Source of the DNA: Ianthella basta
Taxonomy: Eukaryota > Porifera > Demospongiae > Verongiida > Ianthellidae
DNA: 64,000 bases
Assembly (NCBI GenBank): GCA_964019415.1
Contig: OZ025878.1
Location: forward strand, 1,347,001-1,411,000
Reading direction: 5' to 3'
Numbering within the stretch: the stretch's first letter is position 1; every line of letters begins with the position of its first letter. Below, piece by piece: positions 21,635 to 33,885 of the stretch. Position numbers and translations under genes: made by a program. The notes beneath the pieces are model-generated. The model had not been told where the DNA came from. It ran no database searches and worked only from the letters and a program-made list of their open reading frames with translations.

Positions 21635-23919
21635 TATTTACTGAGGGGGAGTGCACTCGGCTGTACCATAAAGCAATCACTGAAAGCCCTACTATCAACC
21701 TCCATGTTGCCAAGGCAATGACCATTGGCCCTCCTCGAGTAGGGAAGACCTCCCTTCGCCACTTCCTACTGGATCTGGAACCACCGGAGGTTATTGTCAG
21801 TACACCTATAATGAAGACAGCAGAAACGGTCAGCATTGTCGCATCAGAGCAAATAGATGAGGTGAAAGACAATGTAGTGTGCAGCAGTGGCAAAACAGTG
21901 CAGGCAACACATCTGGGAAAGCAGTATGTTGAATCAGATATGGTCCAAGTAGGCTCAAGTAACAGTACAAAGATCCCATGGTTGATTGTGAATGAAGCCA
22001 GTGGAATACAAAGTTTGCTTAGGTTCCTGCAGCAGCACGCTGAACAAGCAGCTATGCAGGTGAAGCCCACCAAGGGACTGGGAGAGATATCGACCACAGA
22101 TGTTGTTCCTTTATCTGTACATGAATCAAAAAAAATGGATACTGAAAGCACATCTGTTCACGAAGAGGAAGAAGTCAGCAAACCTCAGGTAGATGTAGCT
22201 GCTGCCATTAGCAGAATTTATCAGTTACTCCAAAGGGCTGACATCACTGACATTGAACTCCCCGATTGCAATCTCCTGCAGTTTTTGGATTGCGGGGGAC
22301 AGCTAGCTTACCACGATATCCTCCCAGTCTTCACCACTATTCCAGCAGTATACTTGCATGTGTTCAACCTGAATGAAGACTTGCAGAGTTGCCCATTTGA
22401 CCAAATTCGTTTTAATGAAGCTGGTGGTGAGGTGTATACAACTGCAAGGTCTCCTCTTACAGTTGCTGAAATGATGTCCCGTTCAGTAATGACGGTTAAT
22501 TCTCTGATTGATAAGAACATGCAATTGCCAAAGCATATCCTGCAGAGTGAACCACCGGAGCCTCGTGTTGTGCTGGTGGGCACTCACCTTGACCAGCTGG
22601 CTGAGAGGTGCAAAGGAGCCATTAGGCCAGAGTTGGATACTGTAAACATGGCACTGAATAAAGCTTTAGATTCACCGACACTATGTCTGAAGCAAATGGT
22701 GTTGAAGAATCAGGAACCAGCTCTTCCAGCGATGTTTTTCCCTGTTGGTCGACTTTCCCCCACACAAGGCAAGGAGAATGAGAGTTCACAGATTACTAGA
22801 CACTCTATCCTTAAGCTGAAAAAGAAGATTGAGAAGCTAGTGAGTGCCGTCAAAGTGAAGGTTCCCGTTAAATGGTACCTGCATCAGATGCTGGAAATCA
22901 GCCGCAGCAAGGAGGAGCGCAAGCCAGTGTATGTGTACAGCGATCTGTATCAGTCTTGCCTCCGTGAGCAGACAGTAGGTGACTTGGGAGAATTTCATGT
23001 CATGGTTACCTACTTCCATGCCTTGGGTCTTCTCATTCACCTATGTGGGGAGGATGTGCCACACAGCGAGAGCAGTACCTGCTTGGTTTTCACTGACCCA
23101 TCCTACCTCTTTGAGAGCATTACCAAGCTGTACCAGGCTCAGTTTTTGGAAGAAGATCGCTGTGAAGGCAGTTTACTGCCCCTCAGGTGTCAAGGCAAGC
23201 TCACAAAGAAAGCTCTTCGAGCTCTCAATGTCAACAATACTTACTTCTCTGATGATGATTTCATGAACCTTCTAGTTCAACTCTACATTGGAGCAGATAT
23301 CACAGAGAAAGAGGATGACAGTGGGAAACAAGGCAGGGTACTCTTTGTACCATCAGTGATCCCTATCAGTGATGCTATGAGTCAGCACACTGCTTTAACC
23401 AGACCTTCCTGCCCGTACATCTTCATCACCTTTATGGGCAAATTCTTCATTCCATGTGGTGTATTCACTGGGACAATCGCACGCCTGCAATCTCAGCCAC
23501 ATTGGAATTTGCTCTACAAATCTGTAAGTCGTCTTCATGCCGAGTTTACAATTGGAGCCCGTGATACCGTTTATGTGATCGATAGCAGCACACACATCAA
23601 GGTTGTAGCAGATGCCCGTAACCTGTGCAATGCAGAAGAATACCGTGACAATGTCATAGACTCTGTGGCACAATCATACTGCTTCTTGTTCCATGGCAAG
23701 CGTACAAAGAGCCCTCACTGTGGAGTCTGCCAGAAGAAGCCCTTCCTGGTTCTTGGGCTGCTGTGCCACTGTGCTGCCTGTGAAGACAAAGGTGCCACCA
23801 GTATTGCAAGTCTCTATACTGACAACGGCATGCCTCAGACTGTACGTTGCCAACTGTCAGGTAAAGCAGAAGAACTGGATGGCAGTCAGTCATCACTGTT
23901 TTGGAATATTGAGCACCAT
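21635..23919 (+). CDS. ROCO-like (Roc-COR) GTPase, one large exon
   Basis: One 2.3-kb exon follows acceptor TTTCTATTTGCAG (ending 21634) and ends at donor CAT|GTGAGT (23920, phase 0). It encodes about 762 residues. Counting from the ATG at 21598, the Ras-of-complex domain shows a P-loop GPPRVGKTS (44-52), a G3/Switch II DCGGQ (231-235) and a G4-like THLD (329-332). A long acidic insert (about residues 165-200) sits between P-loop and G3. The rest fits a COR region (PVKWYLHQMLE, VMVTYFHALGLLIH, FTDPSYLFESI). Near the C-terminus is a Cys/His cluster (CGVC, CHCAAC) that may bind zinc. ROCO proteins are dimeric GTPases. No kinase or LRR exon is visible next to it, and first and last exons were not found. 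Confidence 0.85.
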
Positions 23920-25423
23920 GTGAGTACCCATAAATGCGAAATGTAATCATATTGTGTGTGTGGCAGTCGAGGTTAGAATCCAAACATTAGACCGATTAGT
24001 CAAAATTGAGATTTTGGCATAATTTCGTAGAACAGCTCTTGTTCTATCACTCTACCAAGTTCTGAAAAGAAATATGTTGTTATGGAGGAGATACAAAGCG
24101 TAGACGTTGACAAGGTACGCGAATCTGTACTCCTACGTGACTATTATAAATATTAATAAGGCAAATAAAATGGCCACCCGTTGTCCCTGGAACTCAGGTA
24201 GCAGCAATTTGAAGCCTTTGAGTAGATAGTAAAGAATTTATAGCGATCCTGATGACGCTGCCAACGAGGGAAGGTAGCTGCACCTTTAACACGAGTGCTC
24301 ACACTGTGCAGGAGAGTGCTTTGGCCCGGATAAAGAGTATTTGGTTCACTATGTGGGAGTCCTTTGAGAAAAAGTGCTCATGTCTGGATCAGGGAGTGCT
24401 TGCGCCTTCAGCAGGGGTGCCCACGCTTCGTGGGAGAGTTCGGGTACCTTCAAGAGCAGTGCGAGCGCTTTGAAATAGAGCGCATGCACTTTTCACATCC
24501 TCTACATCTTCCCATCGCAATTTCTCTGCGATGCTGTTTCGTACGGGCACCAAACGAAGACCAATAGAAAGCCTATTGTAAGAGCCACAATAGTACAATA
24601 GGCAATCCATAGTTCAATGTACTCATCATGTCAAAATTGTACGAAAACTTTCCACACCATTTCTGCAAAATCAACTTCCAGTATAATGTTCGCTTTCTAA
24701 CCTCGACTGCCACAAGTGCAGAAAACTCTGTGATCCAAACATTCCTCATTACTTGAGGGATGCTTTCAAATACATAATGCAGAATCATTAACCAATGAGA
24801 TTTGGTCATCAAAATGGCTGTCATAAAAAACTTACCAAATAATGACCTCATACATCAAAAGACTGCCAGTGCAGATACTGCACTGCAGTAACCAAGTAAG
24901 TGCCTCCAACTCTTCCTTATTGCCTAAATTGTGTCAACCAACACCAAAGTAAACAAAGAGTGGAAAGGTCATGTGAATCACTTTAGCCATGAAGTTGCAT
25001 GTACCAACTTCTGAAGAAGTGGGTAACTATTATATAGCTCCTGAAAGAGGAGCATGCACATGTACACGCTTTCTGCAAGGATGCATTTACTTCTGGGAAA
25101 TGAGTCGATGCGCAGTCGGCGCCAATACACCACATCAATTGATCATTGCTTTGCTTCTGTTGAGGGTTGAGCCAAGCTTTCCGAGCATGTGCCATCCAGC
25201 TGAGCCAAGGCAAAGCACCAAAGCCTTTGTGACGTCTCCACATATTTGTGCATCACTCATTTCGTTGGGTACTGCAGCCACAGGTCTGCGCACGCACTGA
25301 ATGTTCCTGGTCAGAGTGCGCAGGAACAGAAGTCGGCAACACCGTTGCACAGCACTCAAAAGTACTACTGAGGCAGCGTGGAGAAGATACAAAGCGACTT
25401 TAACATTGTCCTACGGCGAAATT
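23920..25423. other. No following ROCO exon recognised
   Basis: Apart from the inverted repeat at 24265-24560, no exon with a matching phase is convincing. Minus-strand frames near 25140-25390 (SDAQICGDVTKALVLCLGS) are open but unrecognised. Confidence 0.4.
24265..24560 (-). repeat. Right member of inverted repeat flanking the ROCO exon
   Basis: Inverted relative to 20937-21215. Shared landmarks read on the minus strand are TTTGGTGCCCGTACGAAACA, GCACTC..TCTTGAAGGTACC and GTGTTAAAGGTGCAG. On the minus strand it is partly open (LRLVPVRNSIAEKLRWEDV). Confidence 0.65.
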
Positions 25424-26171
25424 AGCCTCGTACCCAGTCCCTATTTCCATTCCGACTTCCACTCGGGAAGGTAATAGGGCCTGGCAACATTGGGGGTTTA
25501 AGCTGTTGATTTTCGCCGCACGATTTCATGCTGCACCAATCAGATTGCAGAATCATGCACGTGACTTAAACACTGGCAGTACGTAGCTAGAATAATGGAA
25601 TCCTGGAGGGGATCAGCTTGCCTTGATTGCCGAGAGCCGCTAAAAGGTTGTAGATGGCAAAAACGGAAAGCGCTCTTCACAGTTGCTGGTCGCAGGCGCA
25701 GAATCATCAAACGGTTGGCATATCTGTCAGGCCTTGCTGCAAAGGACGGCGATATCTCTGAGTTTGCTTGCAGGAAGGGCATCGGCAACTTGGACATCTT
25801 CCGTGTAGCTTGATAGCTGTTACTGAGGTAACCCAACACGAATGGTTGACTCTGGAAGTCGACCCAAATCCGTAGGATCTTAGGTGTGTCGACGAAGACA
25901 TCTTTTCCGCCGAAGAAGGTGCACACAACTTCTCCCTGTTGCCGAATCAAGGTGGGACTTTCATGCTGATCTACAGCTGTACGTGATCGCCTTCCAAAGC
26001 CTCGTCTGTGGCACGGTTTAGGAGCTGTGTCACAATATTACTTCTGAATTAGTCCAAAGTCACATGGTTTGTGACGTCACGGATGTTGACGGCTTGGACC
26101 CCCCAATGTTGCCAGGCCCTATTTTCCTCCTGAGCAGCAGTCGGAATGGAAATATGGACTGGGTCGAGGCT
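25424..26171. mobile_element. DNA transposon fragment with about 72-bp TIRs
   Basis: The left arm AGCCTCGTACCCAGTCC to GGCCTGGCAACATTGGGGG (25424-25496) is repeated inverted at 26099-26171 with a few mismatches. The interior (about 600 bp) contains an ORF at 25595-25813 starting MESWRGSACLDC with a CxxC and many Arg/Lys, possibly the first exon of the parent element's protein. The target duplication could not be fixed. A GTGACGTCAC palindrome lies near 26071. Confidence 0.75.
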
Positions 26172-26259
26172 ACAGCGAGATTACCACCAGTTCCAACGCA
26201 GCTCCCCAGCAAGACGCACTAAAATTCAAATCGGGGGTGATTATTTTTGGTAAACTGCT

Positions 26260-26352
26260 TACTACACGCCTTCGATGGTGTACGGCATTTACTGCACTCA
26301 CCCTTGGGTCTCGTGCAGTAAATATGCCGTGCGCCATCGAAGGCATGTAGTA
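26260..26352. repeat. Long perfect-type hairpin
   Basis: TACTACACGCCTTCGATGG and continuing to 26297 is complementary to 26313-26352 (CCATCGAAGGCATGTAGTA end), giving arms of about 38-40 bp with few mismatches around a 15-base loop. Confidence 0.85.
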
Positions 26353-28428
26353 ACTACTACTAATTCAAATGCAAAGTTGCTAATCAGCGATAAGTCAAAG
26401 TCCCTAAGAGCTGCACAGCAAGTTCATTTCCTTTGCGGTGATCATGATGATAAGAAGAATGGAGAAACCACAGCAGAGCCAAGAGCAGCACGAACTAGCC
26501 TAACAAGTGTATTATGTGCACGCCCTTCTGTTTGGGAGAATGTTTGAGAATAACATTCCTCGAAATTTGAATGCAGCATATATATGCATTAAGATTTGGG
26601 ACATTTTTGTGAATTTCGTAAGTAGCTGATGTTTGCCAAATTATCAACATAATAATTTTCAGCATTTAACTGCTTATTAAAGCATTTCCTAGTACAGGAG
26701 ATGATCAAGGGTTACTGTGACACTGCAGATGTTATATCTTGGAATTGTCACCATCTATCCAGCGTTCAAGTAAACAAGAAGTCAGATATGGGTTTGGAAA
26801 TTGTTGAAATCTTCTGACAGAAAAGGGAGATATAAGCACTAGACAATTTCGTGCTGTATGTGCCAGGAATGACACTAGTGCTGTTCTGATAATGGTGCCT
26901 AACCTTGGGCACAGGCTGATCAGAAAGCACTGTATTTGAGTGTAGAAGACAGGATATTCATTGGCTATTGCAATACATTTGAATTGTCAATACAGAAACA
27001 AAATTATAGTATCAACCCAGATGTGGTTACTACTAATAGAATTTCATCAAAGGTTAATGTACACTTTATTTGCAAATGTGTATATGAGGACAAATGCACC
27101 AAATCAAGATGTCATGCAGCACTAGCATACTGGTAAGGTAATGAGTCACTATACTTTTGGTTCATGAAGTTGGGGCAGTTTCGATTGCACTTTAATCATT
27201 GGCAGAGCGATAGAGTCCAGCCAGTGTATTTGACAACGTACTGGGCGGGTATGGATTTCTGTCCGATGGCCTAGCCTCCGTTGTGAATCATGTCATCCAG
27301 TGATTCAAAGCTTATGCGGTAGGCTTCTCCAAAAGATCCAAAGGCACTGCTCGCTACTCTGCGTGTTGCACTCTTCCCACCACTGATCAAACACGCGCCC
27401 ACGTAGTGCACCTCTTCGTTGTTGGCAAGACATAACCACTGCATATTTTCGACATCTTCCCAAGAGACTTGGGAGAAGCAAAGCACATCTAGCCTTGACC
27501 GCTAGGTGACATCACAGATTTCTTCTTTGTACAGAGCTCCTCAAAATTTGGATTGTCCATCTCGCAGCACCCCCACTATGTACACCAGTATGTTCCAAGA
27601 CCATAAGTTGAATGTCCCCACTATGTATGCTAGTATGTTCCAAAACCGTGGGTTGGTACACATTCAATCTCTAGTACTAGCTATAGCACCCACAAAAGCA
27701 TGCAGCAGAAAGTTGCTGCACTTCTTATAGCAGACTGTTTCTATGCCAACTCCTGGCGCCAACGTTTTCGCTGGGATGGCTACGAACAAGTTAAACCCTG
27801 GCTTCTTCGGTGCTACCAGATATATCACCTCGGTGAAGTATCCCGTAGCACCCCAGAAGCTAAGGTTTATTCTATCTATATATATATTTCAGTGGAGCGC
27901 TGCATGGAGATGGTCATAGGGGGGTAGACGGAAGGTGATTCGCTTCGCCTGCGAAGATCGCCGCACATTTTTCCTCTTTTACGGAAAGAGATGCCATGTT
28001 TTTCATACGTTTACAGATTTTGGTTACTTAGCATTTCAAAAAGGGGGCCATGACACAGGGAATAGCACTCACGCTCTGCCCTGCAACAGAGCGCTGCAGC
28101 TAACACTGTATGGATCCATACTGATGTAAATCAACTACCATATGAGACCATGCAGAATGTAGCAACACGGCAAACCTCTTTCTTCTATGAGCATGCTTCT
28201 GCTTTGCATTTGCACCAAGTCAATGGTAGCTAGCTAGCTAATTATCTTTCAACAATATTTTGTGTATTCCCGGCGATTCTCACTGTGATCTGTCCACAGC
28301 TGCGCACAGCATCACCTGCAATTCGCATGGTTGTGCCCTAGCATCTGGAATACCCACACCATCATAAGCCACACTGGCGTTACCTGGCTGTTGTGGAGTA
28401 GCTGTTGTGGAGCAGCCGTTGTGCTGAG
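26353..28428. other. No gene recognised
   Basis: Several short ORFs exist, for example minus 27486-27271 with SWEDVENMQWLCLANNEEVH. I recognise none and found no splice-consistent chain. Confidence 0.35.
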
Positions 28429-28514
28429 ATGGGGGCGACTGAACGTTCGCTTGTTTTGTGGCGATTTGCTGCAGTAGACAGAGAAGAAAACTTTCTAGAG
28501 GAAGGATTAGCAGG
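28429..28514 (+). pseudogene. Transposon ORF exon in left arm of inverted repeat
   Basis: ATG at 28429 opens MGATERSLVLWRFAAVDREE and runs to a donor AGG|GTAAAA at 28515. The same DNA occurs inverted at 28880-28975, where CGA has become TGA and closes the frame. The acidic start and context fit the first exon of a PIF/Harbinger-type transposase, but the family is inferred. Confidence 0.45.
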
Positions 28515-28672
28515 GTAAAAGCGGGAGCAGGGCTTCAGCGGGCTTCCCTGCTAGTACATAATAATTCAGATTCACATGGCCACATCAAACTGGTTTAGCG
28601 CATTCACACGGGCACTTAAACCAGTTCTTAAACCGTTTTAAAAATGCTAAACCGCTTTAGAGGTGCGATAAA

Positions 28673-28737
28673 ATGGCTACCAGAGGCAAGGATTGTGGAC
28701 AGATTTGGAGCGACCACGAGACGCAAATGCTGGTCTG
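28673..28737 (+). pseudogene. Myb/SANT-like first exon (Harbinger partner ORF)
   Basis: ATG at 28673 gives MATRGKDCGQIWSDHETQML and VW up to a donor CTG|GTAAGG at 28738. A W-S-D/E-x-E-x-x-x-L-h-x-x-W start is typical of the Myb/SANT-like DNA-binding protein that accompanies Harbinger transposases. The remaining exons are absent. Confidence 0.55.
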
Positions 28738-29198
28738 GTAAGGATTGGCTTCTGTTCCTGACCCGAAGCAGCTGGTTTGCACTTCGTAAGTTTCAATCAG
28801 TGACGATCGCGGCCATGACTTCGCGCAATGTCTTCTCCTGTCGGTCTTAAAAGACTTGAAATTGTATTCACATCGCTTCTACCCTGCTTATCCTTCCTCT
28901 AGAAGGTTTTCTTCTCTGTCTACTGCAGCAAATCACCACAAAACAAGCGAACATTCAGTCGCCCCCATCTTAAGCTCACACCTATTCGACTAAACAAACA
29001 CAGGACAATGATGTCATTACCTTTGAACCAGCTGTATGCCCATGTGAACACAATCGACTTAAACTGTTTTCAAAATGTTTTCAAAACCAGTTTAAAGTTG
29101 GTCATGTGAAAGGGGGGAAGTTTATTAATGTATACATTACAGCAGAATAACCCTAAATATAATAAAATAATGGCAAATCAGTACCTAAGTGCCCTTGC

Positions 29199-29398
29199 NN
29201 NNNNNNNNNNNNNNNNNNNNNNNNNNNNNNNNNNNNNNNNNNNNNNNNNNNNNNNNNNNNNNNNNNNNNNNNNNNNNNNNNNNNNNNNNNNNNNNNNNNN
29301 NNNNNNNNNNNNNNNNNNNNNNNNNNNNNNNNNNNNNNNNNNNNNNNNNNNNNNNNNNNNNNNNNNNNNNNNNNNNNNNNNNNNNNNNNNNNNNNNNN
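29199..29398. other. Assembly gap (200 N)
   Basis: Exactly 200 N bases; probably a placeholder length. Confidence 0.99.
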
Positions 29399-32014
29399 CT
29401 CCGTCTACAGCAGTGTACGGTTTCAGGTATTGTCCACATTCTAAACTAGGTGAGAGGTATGTGATGACTGGTGTGACTTAATACAGCTGAAAGTCTCTGC
29501 ACAACAAGTGGGAAGCTCCAGTGTCGCTGGGAATGTGCAAACAGAGACAGCGGAGTAGGATTTGTGCGTTCCTGCGTACGAGGAAGGTATGCCACACCCA
29601 AACCGAATGCTCCATATAGGGGTCTGACGTGGACAGGGGGTCTCAAATATGAGTGTAAAGTGCACCGGATGGTTGTAAGACGAATAGACGCTGCCATCTG
29701 CTGTTGTGGCTTGATGAATAGCTTCAGCTTTCATTGCTACATCCCAAGGTGACCAAAATGGGCAGTAATCTACTTGCAACAATCATCCATGAACAAGCAC
29801 TTTCAAATACGCAGATGAAGATCACGGTTGTTTATCCAGGCAAAGACTACGAAATCTGCCACTCAGCACTTTACCACACATACAAATGCACTGCTGCTAC
29901 ACGTTAGTGTTAGTGCTATAGGGATGACTCTGTATTTGGAATACACAAAGTCCATAGGAATGCCTAACAGCATATGTTCATCTGCCACAGGTGAAAGCGA
30001 TCGAAAGCAAGACATGACACATCACAGAAAACAGTTTGCAAGAGACAATGTTCAGAACTACGTACGTACACGTGGTAAGGAAAGAGGGGAAAAGGGAAAA
30101 ATGGCAGTGAAGCGGACCAGCACCGGCAACCTCCAGATCTTTAGCCGACCCTTTAGCAGCCGGATCACTGGTCACCGCCAACAGTCACTGATCCATTCCC
30201 TCCTTATATACCAATGTGGGCGGGCTCTATCCAGAGCCTCCTGTGAAACTCCCACACCGGGCACTGACTAATCAGTGACATTATCAGAAATGCTAATTAA
30301 GATGGTCTATGTACCATGGTGACACGATTGTGAATGAAGACAACGTTCACTGCCACTTTCCCCTTCCCCCCTCTTTCCTTACCATGTGTAGTTGTGAATG
30401 TTGTCTTTCATTCATGTCACCATGGTACATTGACAATCTTAAATAAAACAGTTTGCGTTTGCCCCAGTGTTTGGTGGAAGAGATACAGGTCACATGACTT
30501 GAATGGTGTCACCAAATGGATTTTACATCAACTGATCGGCTGGTGAACTAACACGCTCTTACATGCATAGAGACATGACCAAGAATACAATTAAGCCATT
30601 GCTGCTGCGTAGCTACATAGCTGCTGACGTCTAGTCAATAGTTCGGTTCAACCATACACGATGTTGTCAGAACAAGGATGCAACACACTACTGTGTACAC
30701 TTGTTCACATTTGAATATCTTCATGTTGCGTCTACGACAGTTCCGCCGAAATTTGTGTATCTATGTTACAATCTGTGTTATAGTTAGTGAAGACAATTAA
30801 AACCCCACAACCAAAGCATTGTGTGCACCACATCACACGCGCACTCCGTGCAAGCCTGCTCAACCGTATCCAATAGGAGAACTATACCATCATTCCTGGC
30901 ATTCCTTTACCTTGCCACATGTCTGGGTAAGAATGCCAGTATTGTGTACTGATACCACAAACACACATAAACATGTACACGTACACGAATATGCAACCCT
31001 CAATACATTGTTGCTAACTCTCTTGTACAAATGTAACTGTCCTAACAATCCTGCCAGTGGCTCCTGTCCAGTTCTGGGACACACCCACATATACGTACAC
31101 GATAGAAGTCAAGTACAAGCTAAAGTACACCACAACATTGTTCATAGTTGTTCATACATATCCTGGAATACCAAAGAACATTGAATGGACCACAGAATTA
31201 GTACAGAAACACGATATCTTGTAGTTTCATAGTGTAGCCGTCACGTACCGACGCACACGAAGGTCAAAATTGAATACCACAGCAATACAGTGCCATCTAA
31301 TACACACCACACTGACCGTTAGCCCATACACTGCGAAATGAGAACTAACTGCAAGGATAGTCAAGTGAAACACAGTAGGATCGCACGCAACTTAATACAT
31401 AACAATTGGCACAATGTACCTGAGCAATGAGAAGTAACTAACTCAAATAAATGTCCAATGGAATGCCATCAACGCAGGATGCACAGATAACAGTATTGTT
31501 TTTTACACACATAAAGACAAAAGCTTACAAGAAGATTACACGGATGCCTGTTTAGCAACAACGCCGACCTACGACCCCCTTGTACTGCATGGTCCCACAA
31601 AAAGCAGGTATAGTTAATACATGCGTACAATACTTCTGCACGACACATGGCACATTTGCCGACAATTCTGTCCTACTTTGCAGTCAGGCGTCTTGCACTA
31701 TACAGTCCTATACCATGTTGATCTATGTAACCATGGCAACAGAAACAGCTGTACACGAGCAGGATATCCTTCAGGCAAGGTACTAGGAAAATCCTGCCAT
31801 TTCCCTTTATTAAGACACATGATATCATAAGTGCACACAACATTGGTGCCCTATACTCACATGGGAAATACAATAACAGTATGCAAGGTCATTTGAATAC
31901 CAGCATAGCCTGTAACAAGACAGGAAGCAACATTTCAAATGAAACAATGCGATGTACCTGGTTGGGAAAGACTCTCGAGTGTTAACTTTTTGTGCCCCCC
32001 CCCCCCCCCCCTCT

Positions 32015-32053
32015 GCAACTGAAGAAGGCTCCTTTGGGGCTGGAACGTTTTGC
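32015..32053 (+). ncRNA. Hammerhead-like motif, degenerate
   Basis: Stem I GCAA (32015-32018) pairs with TTGC (32050-32053). The core CTGAAGA is intact (CUGANGA). Stem II GGCTCC/GGGGCT pairs with two wobbles. The second core strand reads GGAACG instead of GAAA, so activity is unlikely. Confidence 0.45.
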
Positions 32054-32936
32054 TCATTGAAAAATCTACCATGTCATTTAACTCTCATGAATCTTCCACA
32101 ACCAATTGCCGGGCTTGGTAGTGAATCTCTATTCTTTTAATTTGATGTATGCACAAACAAGACTCACTTTAGCACGTGCGTTATCTTCTTTAGCACCCAA
32201 CAATCATTTTCACAGTGTTAACGTATTTAGAATGTCTACAGCCTTGTAGGAATGAGATGCACAATGACAGCCAGCGTGGTTCTAAACACCCACACACACG
32301 TACAAACAGCCGCTGTCTGAAGCAACCAGGCTGGGACAAAGCTTCAAAGGTTTGTGAATATTTGAAGCTTCATAGTCAGAAGGCCTACAGGTGACCAGAG
32401 CATGAAGATAGCCCTTCACGCAAGTCTATTGCTTGGAGTGAAGCTTGGTGGTGCATGAGACAATGACTGTAAATGGTTGTCCATTGGACAGAGAGTGTCC
32501 GATTCAACACCTCTTCACACATCTCATTTGCTGCAACGGCGAACATTCGAAGCACTAATGACTGCATGGTGCACAGCACCCATACAAGTGTCACACTGCA
32601 TTCTCCTTCACAACATCACCCTCACACTCCGGGGCATCCCATACACGACACATACTTACAATTCTGTTACGAACACTTCAAACGCGTCACAATGTCCACA
32701 CTCACACAATGCAGTCTATACTCAGACCTTGTCACATTGGACACATACCACAGATGACAAACAAACCTTATCACACACCACAGTTGACACTAGGATCCGG
32801 TCATATGGACACTAAAACCTGGTCACATGGACACACACCACCTTGATGCACAGAACTTGTCACTTGAACACACAGGTCTGGAGACAGACACACGTACACA
32901 CGTACACACACATGCACACAGTACACATGCGTGCGT

Positions 32937-32971
<35 letters not shown>

Positions 32972-33594
32972 CACACACACACAAACACACACACACGCAC
33001 ACTACCCTTGATTTCAAGACCCAAAATAATGCCTACCTTTAACTCTAACGTAACACAAAATTAAATGTCAGAAGTAGCAATCACAAACGCTCCACAATTG
33101 GCCAATAGGATGGAAATACATACATAAACCAATAATTAACTTTGAAAAATTGCATTAATTAATGAATAGAACAGGAAAACTGACGAGAAAACACATTTCT
33201 ACACTATTCAACATTTTAAGAGTTCAATGGAAAAGATAATTTATGAACTACATACATTAAATACGTATATCCAATTAATTACATAGCATGTAATTATAGG
33301 GATGCTGAAAATATTGTGACGTTCAGCATATTACTAAAGGGAACAAAATAGAGTACTGACCTGTGAGTCAAAATCAACTGCTTGCATTGCCATGGAAACT
33401 CCAATCACATTTCACTTCTTGGTAGGTGAGGCAGTTCAACAGCAGTTGCTCCCATTGGGTTGGTCTGCAAGTGACCTAGACTCCAAACCTGGTGGCAGGA
33501 ATAGAAGTATGTAGAAGCTCTCAAAATCTGTTTACTTCGATGCGGTAAAGGCCTAGGAAGAGACATCATAAGCTTTTTGATCACATTAGCCGAA

Positions 33595-33812
33595 TCACTT
33601 GTTCAATCAGACATCAGAAAGGGTTGGTTCTCTAATACCAGCTTCACAGCAGGGTTGAAAACCTTGCCGACGTTTCGACCAGATGCTCTGGTCTTCTTCA
33701 GGGCGAAGATCAGAAGAAGATCAGAAGAAGACCAGAGCATCTGGTCGAAACGTCGGCAAGGTTTTCAACCCTGTTGTGAAGCTGGTATTAGAGAACTAAC
33801 CCTTTCTGATGC
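33595..33812. mobile_element. Palindromic unit with hammerhead-like motifs in both arms
   Basis: Near-perfect inverted repeat: AAAGGGTTGGTTCTCTAATA to GAAGATCAGAAGAA, then the reverse back to TATTAGAGAAC..CCTTTCTG. The minus-strand motif (33707-33662) has core CTGAAGA, stem II GACCAGA/TCTGGTC, then CGAAACGTC, and stem I GCC/GGC with a continuing imperfect helix. The plus-strand copy (33719-33759) has CAGAAGA in place of CTGAAGA. Confidence 0.7.
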
Positions 33813-33843
33813 CTGAGCCAGCTGAGAAGCCCTCACTTCATTA

Positions 33844-33885
33844 ATCAGACATTTCGGCAACACTACGACTGCCATCATCAGTGAA
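33844..33885 (-). ncRNA. Hammerhead-like motif
   Basis: Read on the minus strand: TCA (stem I), CTGATGA core, stem II TGGCAG..TTGCC with weak inner pairing, GAAA, TGTC, then TGA (stem I). The core is canonical. Downstream on the plus strand follows CACTTACAAGCAGG..GTGTAAATAGGG, as at 51392-51410, so it belongs to the family at 51.3 kb. Confidence 0.55.

Larger units (their letters stand above)
28425..28975. mobile_element. Harbinger-like inverted-repeat unit
   Basis: Arms 28425-28520 and 28880-28975 are inverted repeats (GATGGGGGCGACTGAA..TTGCTGCAGTAGACAGAG..GGAAGGAT). Between and beside them are TTCACATGGCC / AAACTGGTTTA-type terminal sequences (28566-28640 and, inverted, 29040-29118), as often seen at ends of animal PIF/Harbinger elements. 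No complete transposase is present. Confidence 0.55.

Noticed and set aside
29441-29782. Minus-strand ORF as possible 3' exon of the RhoGEF-MORN gene
   Set aside because: No VPS9-like motif and no acceptor/phase support for joining to the donor at 34406.
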